DNA of 64,000 bases from Pteria penguin (Eukaryota; Mollusca; Bivalvia; Pterioida; Pteriidae): positions 29,758,769 to 29,822,768 of the forward strand of contig CM068588.1 in assembly GCA_035048485.1 (NCBI GenBank), written 5' to 3'. Positions 49,455 through 60,628 of the stretch are shown here, one piece after another. Within the stretch, counting starts at the first letter, position 1. Every line of letters begins with the position of its first letter. Position numbers and translations under genes: made by a program. The notes beneath the pieces were generated by a model, which was given only the letters and a program-made list of their open reading frames with translations, ran no database searches and was not told where the DNA came from.

Positions 49455-50018
49455 AGGACAATACGTATGCAAAACTTATACATATACATGTAGCAGATCA
49501 GTTCGTATACCGCTGTGAAAAAGACTCCACAGCTCAATTATCACGTTTACACTACTATCTATGATATACGAGACATTTTCATTAGATATCATCAGCTTTT
49601 ATACATTGGTTGCACACATCACTCGACTTATTTTTACTAGTAATATTTTAGTTCTTGATGCTAGATTTCAACCATAAATATATTCAAATAACAGATTCCT
49701 TTTTAACCATTGGCTCAATTACTATTTTTCTTGGTGTCATATTATAAAGTTACAAAAATCAAATTATTCAGATTTGACTTTTTAGTTTGCCGGAACGAAA
49801 ATCCAAGTAGCTATTGTCATTCCCTGTTGGCGAATACAACCGTAGACAACAACGCTATTTTTATTTTCTTTTCATATTCTATATGTACTTTCCTCAAACG
49901 AATACACGGTCATATCTATTAAATAATATAATCCGGAAAGAGGTAATTGAAAATGGAGGTGTATTATTATACATGTATATGTTAGTGGCCTGAGGGGCTG
50001 CTGAAATTTTTGAGTATA

Positions 50019-50129
<111 letters not shown>

Positions 50130-51064
50130 TGTTTTTTGGTTGCGGCCCGAAAGGTACATTTCATGGATAAGTGGAAAAAAATAGTCCGACTCTGAATAAT
50201 GATAAAAGAAATTCTGGCTCTGAAAATAGGCCAACCCCACCCCCCCCCCCAACAAAGAAAAACAAAATCCGGCTCACAAGTCTTTCCATCCTCCTCCCTA
50301 AAAATCAAATGATTGCACGCTTAAATCAACAATAAAGGTCTGGGATGTGTAGTCCGTCCCCAGGAGAGTAAACCTCCCTGAATTATCTCAAGTCAAGCAG
50401 TGGCGTAGCCAGCATAAAATTTTGTGTTTTCAAGGGAAAATATTGCAGAAAAGCAGGGGCTCTGTGGCGTCATAAAGCCTCAATGGGTCCAGGGTGAATC
50501 TCTGGTTAAGGGGGGGGGGTAATCAGAGTGATGGGGCAAAACTCCTTGAAACCTCACCGATTCAAAAATTTTGATATAAATTAATTCCATACAAACAATG
50601 CGAACTGCAAAATTTTACATGAGCTGTATACATTCAAATATATGTAGATATCAATTATAACAGACGTATGTCCTACAATTATTTATGTATTCATTTGCGT
50701 AAAGGTTGCAACGCAACTGTTAATGTGCACAACTGCAAGAGATACCCTTTTATATGCCATCATCTAATCAATAATATAAAGGTTTAGAAAGATTTGCTCG
50801 GAAAAAAAATTTTATTCGCCCATTTATCAAAATACCTCTTATTTGGAACACATGTGCAGAACTACAATGAATACCTTATCATATGCAACCACATACTCAC
50901 ATGTGCTTGTGATGGCGTTCATGACGACAAACGGACGAACAGACGTCAATATTCTTCCCTCATACAAATACGTTCTCTCTTTTTCTATTGTATATCTGAT
51001 AAGTTTTGTCAACATTTCAACCCATATCTTAATTCAAGCAAATTTATCATTTTCATTTATACAG

Positions 51065-51657
51065 GCATATCTTAGTAGCTCTTGTGAGTCTGGCTTTATC
51101 ATCTGACCAAGTATGGATGTACGGAATTTATCAAACTTATATTCCTAATGGAGGTAATGTGACGTGTAATTCAGTGCACGTAATGGGCGTAGGTCACGTG
51201 AACCCGTCAGGTGGGGGACAACTCAACCAGTTCGGATTGCACTTTCGCGATTATGGAGTAAGAACAATAATACAACTGGATTATTTTTACACTGCATGGA
51301 AAATGTGATGTTTTCAAAACTACAATACAAACATCCACCAAGCTTATATACTTATATCGATTTTTCATTAATTGTAATTTATTTCTTAAATCAATTATTT
51401 TTTAATCACAATTAATTTTAAAATAAGTATTATATTAATATATTGTTTTGATAACACATGGATGATTTCCTATTTTCAAGCTCGTTTGGAATTTTGCATT
51501 GTGTATGGAAGACTCTGATGGGGATTCTAAAACAAATGGTGAAGAACTTGGCGATCCCAATTGTGTATGGACCATGGGGAGTAACACTATCTCTGCCAGC
51601 ACGGTTTCACATCCTGGTAACAGAAATTATAAATCTATAAACCGATACAAAATTTAA
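51065..51657 (+). CDS. Temptin-like secreted pheromone protein (last two exons)
   Basis: Exons 51065-51257 and 51481-51657 join in phase 0 (donor GGA|GTAAGA, acceptor TTTCAAG) to 122 codons, stop at 51655-51657. Seen: the end of a signal peptide (HILVALVSLALSSDQVW), then YIPNGGNVTC, MGVGHVNPSGGGQLNQFGL, LVWNFALCMEDSDGD, TNGEELGDPNCVWTMGS and VSHPG. Temptin, first described as part of Aplysia water-borne attraction pheromone, has the same order: IPNGDSVPNPC, GVGH, GGGxxNxFG, LC-DSDGDG-TNGEELGDPNCVW and HPG. The DSDGDSKTNG loop is a calcium-binding-type motif. Three of the usual cysteines are present; the last one, after HPG, appears replaced (HPGNRN). The initiator Met must lie in an upstream exon that I could not find. 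Confidence 0.87.
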
Positions 51658-51747
51658 GAAAAGTTTCTATCTAGGTTAAAAATTCCTCGCTCCACTCAGT
51701 TAATGATGGAACTATCCTCTACATATGAAAACTAAGTTCCACGCTGG

Positions 51748-51884
51748 CAGTGGCGGATTTAGAGGGGGGGGGGGCCTTTTTGGTTTTTTGTTAGTAAAAA
51801 TACAGATTTTGCACCAAAAATGGCTGAGGAGTTTGGCTAATACACATTTGGACCCCCTTTTCGGAAATCCTGGATCCGCCGCTG
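51748..51884. mobile_element. GGCGGAT-family MITE, well-defined copy
   Basis: Ends CAGTGGCGGATTTAG and CTGGATCCGCCGCTG are inverted. GCTGG occurs on both sides (51743-51747, 51885-51889) and may be a 5-bp target duplication. Lies about 90 bp after the temptin-like stop. Confidence 0.85.
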
Positions 51885-52476
51885 GCTGGGACATGGAAAG
51901 TGGGTCGTGCTGGATTCGTTTAAAAACGGTCCAGTGTGTTCTGTCATATTCTTGACATTTACAGACATCCGTATCGCGCATTTTAATACAAGTTCAAATT
52001 TGAAGCGTGTAAACGACCATTTTCATGGCTAAATTTCCTCTCATCGATCAATTAGAATTCGTATTACCTATATACGTTTGCGTTTGCATAAATTTAATGA
52101 ATTAACATCATCTAACTTACGTAACATTTCCTTGTACTCAGCGTTACACTATGTATTGCTTTTTCCCTGTCAAGTAATTCATTAGAGCACCTATATGATG
52201 AAGAACGCTATTATCTCAAATTTAGAAAACTAAAAAAAGTGGTTTTATAATATATGACAAAAAATTATCACATTCTGACAAAGATAAATGCATCGGCCTG
52301 AAATTGCCGGCTTCGCAGAGACGACAAAGACTGTGTCCTACATGTAGACCCAAAATTCCCGCCTAAATTGGGAGTCTTTGTCAAAATATCTCTAGCTATG
52401 TTACGTCCCTCTTCGTTTAAGTTTAAAGCAGGATGTAATTTCCGTTTAAGAGGTGTTTCTCAATGATAGAACAATC

Positions 52477-52628
52477 AGTGGCGGATCCAGCTCCCATTTT
52501 GCCGGCAGGGGTGTCGAGGGGCGAATTTTGTCCACTTTGACAGAAAATGGGCCAAAATACAGGGTTTTTGGTAAAATTTTGGATCACTGCCGGATGGCGC
52601 CCCCTCCGCTCCTCCTTAATCCGCCACT
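52477..52628. mobile_element. GGCGGAT-family MITE
   Basis: Ends AGTGGCGGATCCAG and TTAATCCGCCACT are inverted and flanked by ATC on both sides (52474-52476, 52629-52631). Confidence 0.82.
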
Positions 52629-53589
52629 ATCTATGCCATTCGATGATTATCGCAAGCATAACTGTTCAGTAGCGTAGCTGAATAAAAAAGTGGGGCAGGG
52701 AGGGGAACAACTTCTTAGAAAATTGAAAAAGAAGAATAAAAAAAAGACCATTTTCGTATATACCATTAGAGTAGGTCAATCCCCCAGCTGTTACGCCCTT
52801 GCGAATTGTTCTGCATGTAGCCATGGGTGGACAGGACCTTATGACCAATTTAAAGGCACCACACCATAACAAGAAACCTTCAGGTGACAAGAAATAGGGG
52901 TAGACACACAGTCCGAAGCTTGTTGTTTAGCTTCTTTGTTAAAGATGTAAAATGAAATAACTTACTTAACCCAACATTTAATCAGATGTATCAAGTGATG
53001 AATATTGTCTGTTCGGACTTTAAACGCCATTCTCGTGAATGTTTGTCATTCTATAGTAACTGTTAAAATCACAAATGATTTTGTAACCCCTATATTTCTT
53101 TTAAAGGTGACATGAATTGTTAGCAGTGGAGAAGATCTCAAAGAATGCATTCCAAAGTCGACATCACCAATAATTTCTTTTACGAGTATATAATATAGAT
53201 GTATAACTTCAACTGTACATTTGTCTGTATCCTCAATAATAAATCTATATAACATGTCCTAAATGTAATATTTGTTGCGTCAGTTCTTAATACATTTATA
53301 AAGGTATTAAAAATCATTGAAATTTGTGTTACTCGTGAAAAATTAAAAAAAAATGTGTTCGGTAAGGTGTAAGTTCACTTTCAAGATGTGAAATATTTAT
53401 TACTATAAGAAAATTTTCATTTGTGTACTTGTCCACATATCTTTTAATTGTCAACATATATTTTGCGTTGAATAATCGGGACAGGAAAGAAATAATTTCC
53501 CTTGACAGATGGTTTTCCTATGACAACTTCAAACTAGGGCTTATTCAGGTAACCAAAGTCGTGTTCAAATCATGCAGCGATTAATATAC

Positions 53590-53593
<4 letters not shown>

Positions 53594-53671
<78 letters not shown>
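53594..53671. repeat. (TA)n microsatellite
   Basis: About 38 TA dinucleotides. Confidence 0.96.
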
Positions 53672-53673
<2 letters not shown>

Positions 53674-54876
53674 TATATTGTGTTGATTTTAAGTAAGCAT
53701 ATAGATGCACCGTCAGGAAATCAAAAGTACTTTGTACAAAGTGCTATTCCTGTTGACCTCGGATTTCAAGGTGGTTTAATCTTTCATACGGTCTGCTGTT
53801 TCGGCTGATGCCCAAATGGAAACCAATCGGTTTATCAATATCTAAATTAACGGAAATTTCTAAACTACTGCTTTGTTAAGCACCATCAGACCTATTGCTG
53901 CATAGTTTCCTTTCACTGTTTACTTTTAAAACAACTCTCCACAAGTCCACAAGCCTCGATATAATTCCCTCCATTAAATCAATTCATTTTTTCCACGCTT
54001 TACACAACGATCCCTATTATCAGAAATTATAACACAGATGTTCCAAAATATTTTGTAGTAAAAATAGGGCACCGTAAAACCGGCATATTTTACGCCCGCA
54101 TTTCGTTTTGATCGATAACATAATTTGGTACATGTTAATACTGTAACACAGGGGCACCCCCCCCCCCCCCATTCATAAATACACCAACTACAGTTGTATT
54201 AAATTTTGAGGAGATGCCAAGATCCTTGTTCAATATGCACATCTTCATATTGTGATCTTTCATAGTATCAAGTCTCGACATAGTATCAACACCCAACAAA
54301 GGACTTAGAAGGAACTACGAAAAGACGAGTTATTTTGCATAGAAAAATCCCAAGAAAATCAAAGTCCAAGGGCCATAACTCTTGTACAGTATTTTGGACA
54401 GCATTCCTCTTTCAATATGCACATCTTCATACATTATTCTTTCTTTTTACCAAATTTCATCAAAATTTCCTGAAGGGTTTAGAAGCAGTTGCGAAGACTT
54501 GTATTTTGCACAGCAAACTCCAAGAAAAATTATGTCCAAAGGCCATACATTTTACTATTTTCACCAAATTTAGATACTCCTAAATGGAATCAACATACTG
54601 AGTGAAAAGGACTGTAGTTCTTGGTGTCAAGTATATTTGGAGACTGCTGGTCCAACAGCAATGATACTCTCAAAGTGGTATAATGTAAAGAGGTTTCAAA
54701 AGTACAGAGCATTTAGTTTCAGTACATATAAATAGAAATATGAACATGAAAAGTTAAAGTACATGAATTCAAAACACCTGTTTCTTTACTTTATCAAATG
54801 CTACATATACAAAGCATATTATTTCCAAATAACACATCTTTAGTACTTAGAAATTCTTTGTCTAGTAATGAAAATG

Positions 54877-57800
54877 TTATATAAATGGTGTGCACTGGAT
54901 GAACCCAAGCTTCAAAAGAGGTTCTAATATTTCCTGTCTGTCATCAGCTCTTAAGTAGTTATAAGGCCTGCTGTAATGTATCACAGGATAACTTGAAAAG
55001 TGAGGGGATCCAGTCTGAATTTCTTCAAACTGTCTTTTTGTACAATAAAAATGGGAAAATGTGATCTGGAATGAAAAGGAAAATAGAATGATGTAATGGT
55101 AATAGCAAATGGCAAGCTTAAAGAAGAAATCTTTTTAAAATTTAAAATTTTTTAAAAACACTTTACAAGGAATAAGGATAGCTATAATATTGAAAGTAAG
55201 TATAGCGTCATGTATTTGTGACTACAGTGGAATTTATAGATCCCTAACTGAGCTGAGGCCAAGAGCCTGAGAGAAGTAGATATCTCCTGTTCAGCTCACT
55301 ATATCCTCAAAGAAGGATAAAAATATATTCAACACCATACACACAAGAAAGCTCCTGAATTTTAGCCATTACTAAAGCCAATGAAAGTGTTAGGGGAATA
55401 TTCAAATATTTCCCTGAAACAAAATAACTAAGAAATAATACCATTCCAAAGCATTATTATGATTCATATTTCAAAAAACTTTTCAATTTCAAATAAGTAA
55501 CAAGAAATACTCAGTACACACAAATTTTTGGCCACTTGGCCTTTATCAAGTGGAAACAAAAATAACAAAATCTGTAAATGAAATCCATATCTGCCGGTTG
55601 ACAGGAGATACCACTTTGCATTGGGCTAATGTTGTTACTTGTTTGATAAAGGCCATGTAGCCAAAAATTTGTGGACATTGAGTGTTTCTTGTTACTTATT
55701 CAATTCATACTTCCGTTTGGAGAACTTCTTATTTTTACTTTCAATCAACTTCATTTTCCCAGAGACATATATACACATGTATATATGTTTCTGATTTCCC
55801 CAACTTATTTTCCAACTTTTCCCTTCTTTTAGCCACTCCATCTCCATTTATTTGTCAAATCCTTTTCTATCAATTTTGTATTTGTATCAATCTCTTGAAG
55901 TTTCATGTTTAATTTACCATAGCCTGCACTGTATCAATCATTCATCATATTTATTCAAAATATACGGGCACTTGATTAGATATAATGTAAAGACTTCTGA
56001 CTGGCTAAAAGTCATAATCAGTTAAACACCATAAATACAAGCTCTAAATGTTGTTTTATAAAGACTCTGATGGATCCTGATCACTTATGTAAACAAAAGG
56101 TGACAATTGTCATATGTATGAATGCAAGTTTATAACTAAACCAATACATGATCAAACCTTATGCACCCCCCCCCTTCCTTCTTGCATAATTTACAAAAAT
56201 GATACATGGATCATTCCTATGACCGAAAATCAGACATAAACTGGAAAACTTTCACCCCTGTTTGTTTATCTAGATATTCACACTGGTATAAGAAATGACT
56301 AAGTCTGGAAAGATATCAAAGCAAGAAGCCCAAATGGGCCTTTACCACTCCCTGGAAAACCTTGAGAATAAGATAAAATAGACCACTTGCCGATCTTGTT
56401 AATGGCTGTCTTTTTGTCCGAGCTAACACCTTTTGGCGTTGTTTTTCACAGTGACGTCATAATACGTGACATAAATTCATTGTAACGTCACAACGAAAAA
56501 CAACGCCAAAAGATGTTAGATCTGACAAAAAGACTGCCATTATCAAGATCGGCAAGTGGTCTATTAAAAAGTATCGTAATTTTCTCAATTAAAAAGTTCA
56601 GGATCTACTCTTACAGCATCATGTGTCCTCATCTTGAGTCAACTTCAGTCACTATGACTGTGCTCAATAGTACCATTAGCTCTGGGGATCTAAATACTCA
56701 ATTTAAATATGGGATCAAAATCTACATAATAATTTAAGACATCCCTCTAGATCATTCTGGTGCATTTGGCTTGCAGTACTATGCAGACGATTGGATGGTC
56801 CTTTCTGAGGTTTATATTGCCCAGTCCTTGATTCCATTCCTGGATGGGTCTAGCCATAAAGCAAAATTACTAGTATAGAACCTTAAGTACTTTATCTACA
56901 TCAAGTTTCATTTATATTTCCTCACTAGTACCAAAAAACTTTAAAGTGAACAGTCTTTGCAGGATGAACATATATTGCTTTTGGGGTTTAGGTGAGCTAA
57001 TAACTACTTTTTCATCAAAATATTGATACAAAACTTACATTAGTTTTTTGAATGATGATTCCTAACAATCCACTTTGATTTTGCGATGAAGGTAAATGAA
57101 GCAACAGTTCACCTCCTAGTTGTCCAATTAAATTGTCATTAAGATGGTTTACTACAGTTTCAGACTCCTTCTTCATTCCCTTTGTCTTCACTGGTGATTT
57201 ATAATCTGCTTGTGAAAAACTTGTACATGTCACCTACAAGAGAAAAACCAATTATGAAATTATAAATTGATAAAAAAAATGTCCATTGTGGCTGACACCT
57301 TTGAATAATAAAAATAAATGTATTAATGAAACTACATTTTGTAACTGTCTAGTGCTATCCATCTTGTCAATCAATTTCCTAGGCAGAATCAATATTTAGA
57401 TAAATTTTAAAGAAAATATTTGTCCAATCCTTTGATTACAGTAAGTCCTAACATTAATTTTAAAAAAGTCTCAAAAATTCGCTCAAGTTTCAAAAAGAGA
57501 CAAGATGTATTGTTACGCTACAAATACCCCAATGACAGCAAAGTTTAAGGAATTTTCTAAGTCCAAGGGGCATAACTCAGTCAAAAATTATTTGACTAAA
57601 CCAAATCAAAATATGACCTAGATTATCTCAAAGACATGATGTATTAGTATACCACACTTCAATTCAATATGTACCCCTGTTGCAGAGATACAGTACTGAA
57701 AATGATGACCGAATGACATAAGGACAAAATGACAGAAGGACAGAAAGGGCTAGGATGATATGCCTCAATCATTTTCAATATCAGGGTATAAAAAAAACTT

Positions 57801-60242
57801 TGATAGGGACTTTCTAATGTAAACATCTTAAGCAGTACATGTATTTCGTAACTGTGTCAAATTAGCAGAGTACATTCAAGGTTAAATAAAAAGAAATAAT
57901 GAGGTAAAATAATTAAAGTAATATTGGTTTATTATTACTATGATATACAAATTATTGCAATTATTTATTCAATTCCATTTTACATAGACAATGAATTTTT
58001 TATAAACGTGTATTGATAACATTATCAACTTTGGCTTGCATGCTGCTTGTCCAGTAATTACCCATTTGACAGACTTCCAACTTGAACAGTTCTATATGGT
58101 GTCATAGTTTGCATAATGCATATTTCCATGTAGTTCATTATATGTATAAGAGAAATCCTACCTAACATTTAAATCCTGTATATTTCCATAATTAACACAC
58201 TCTCTCTTCAAAACTTGCACTTGGGAGTAAAAACAAAAACAGATTTGAAAAGTATATGTTTACTTTTCCCCAAAACTTATTGATTTGTAGGAATACTTAG
58301 GAAATTCACTGATGGTGGGGACCTTCATCAGGCAGTAATAATATGTTTCTGATGAGACTGAAGATCTACTGGTCTTGACTTCAGTGTTAAACAAGAGCAA
58401 TGCTTAGCGTGGCATAATATGCCCATCACTTCGTTTGAAAGGGATCAATCTGAATGAATTGCCAAGTTTCAATCCAATACCTTGAAACACTGTATGAAGA
58501 AATCTGTGAAACTTTAAAATTCTTGAAAATTTCTAAGTTTAAGGGACATAACTCTGTCAAATCAAAAGCAATCATACCCAAATGTGAATTGGAATTGATC
58601 CTCATCGATAGAAAATATTATACCAAGTTTTAATCCAATATCTTTAAAGAAGCAGAAGCAGAGAAACTCTGGAAGAACCAAAGCAATCATACCCAGATGA
58701 AAACTGGTACTGACCCTTGTTGATAGAAAGTTATATACCAAGTTTTAATTCAATACATGTAAAGACTACAGAAAAAAGTCTGGAAAACCCTAAAATCCTT
58801 TAAATTTCTAAGTTCAAGGTCCGTAACTCTGGCAAAACAAAAGCAATCATACCCAAATTCAAACTGGTACTGACCCTCGTTAGCATAAAGTTATATGCCA
58901 AGTTTCAATCCAATACCTTAGAAGACTGCAGAAAAAAGTCAGGAAAACATGACCTCGGACGGATGGACAACGCCATAACATATATGACCCGTCTTATGAC
59001 GGGCGTATAAAAAAAGGATACAGTTTGATTTTCTTTCAAGATCTACTGGCCACTAAAGCAGTCACATTGGATTATGTAATGTAATTTATTGACCAATACC
59101 ACTGTAGCTATAACAGAGAATGACTGTTTTTATAAGTAGAAAGACCACTTCACTTTCCTCAGTCTTAGGGTAACAGGCCAAAAACAAAATTGCTTATGCA
59201 CAGTCATATCACATGCCCATTTTTTTTTTTTTTTTTTTTTTGGTCACAAAGAATTTTTAGTTGAGTTTTTTTTCTTGAAAAATCTACAAAAAAAATAAAA
59301 AAAGTCTAGCATATTACACGATACATAGAGAAAAACATAAAAAGTATAATTTATAAATCACAGATCATTTGGGGTGAAAATCATTAGGCTGGAAATGTAA
59401 GTGACCATGTCCTTTAATCTATTTATTTTTCAAATGTTGTAAAATCAATAAAGGAGGAGAAGGTATTCTCTTACCTTACATACTGCTATCACTTTCAATG
59501 CATTTTGAGATTTTCCAAGATCTGGGAAAATTATGTCAGGAACAGATGTTACAACAGTTTCACCAATTTTAAGTTTTTGTCCATACAATACAGGGACAGT
59601 GCTGTAAAAGGTAAATTAACACTGTTAAGATACCTAATCATGTAATTTGAACAAGGGCCTTGCATAATATAGCTGGAATGTTGAATTTCTAGCTAAAACT
59701 TTTCTTTAAATCAATATCAACAGAATGAAATAAATCAGTATATATATATCTATATACATGTATCTATCTATAGTCCGTTAGACGGTCAGATGCATGACAG
59801 CTAGGTGATTTGGTACCAAAGTTCGTGGGTTCAAGTTCCCGTCGGAGAACGAATATAAGGAGCCTCGTTAGCTGTAGCGTCTTTGTCTTTATTCTTACAG
59901 GTATTTCTTCGGAGATCAAAGGTCCATTGTACTCCCGGGTGTTTCACTGTTTCTATTTGAGCTTTATATGTTTATTTCTGTTTCGGTGATTGTATTCTTT
60001 CAGAGGATCCGCCTGCGTTTATGTCCAGTAAATCCCTTCACTGTCCTCGGCCGTGTTGTCATGCATATGATTAGCTAATCAATGGCTATCAAAGCTCTAT
60101 TTTTGTGGAGCTCGGTCGGTTAGACGGTCGGATGCATGACAGCTAGGTGCTTCAGTACCAAAAGTCAAGGGTTCGAGTCCCTGTTGGGGAACAATGTAAG
60201 TGTAATATAGAATGCCTTGTTAGCTGTAGTGTCTTTGTGCTT

Positions 60243-60273
<31 letters not shown>

Positions 60274-60315
60274 GACACTACAGCTAACAAGGCACCCTAT
60301 ATTTCATAACATAAA

Positions 60316-60346
<31 letters not shown>

Positions 60347-60360
60347 TCATATATATATAC

Positions 60361-60405
<45 letters not shown>

Positions 60406-60592
60406 CAGTACAGTCCGAGTGGGCATTAAAAATGTCCACTGGACACAGTGGACATTCTCGTAAGAGTCAGTTAGAATTAACATACAGGTAAGTGGACAGC
60501 TTGATAGCTCAGGTAAATGTCCACTCCTAATGCCCACTGAAATATCAGGTGGACTGCCCATTCAAAGTCCACCAGGACTTTACTATAAATAC

Positions 60593-60628
<36 letters not shown>

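Larger units (their letters stand above)
51885..54876. other. Intergenic region between the convergent temptin-like and 406-residue genes
   Basis: AT-rich with the listed MITE and TA tract. 54200-54600 is a dispersed repeat (two diverged units around CAATATGCACATCTTCATA). No gene was seen. Confidence 0.5.

Noticed and set aside
49872..49922. Coding exon near 49710-49922
   Set aside because: No similarity, no phase-compatible partner and no signal beyond a chance open frame.
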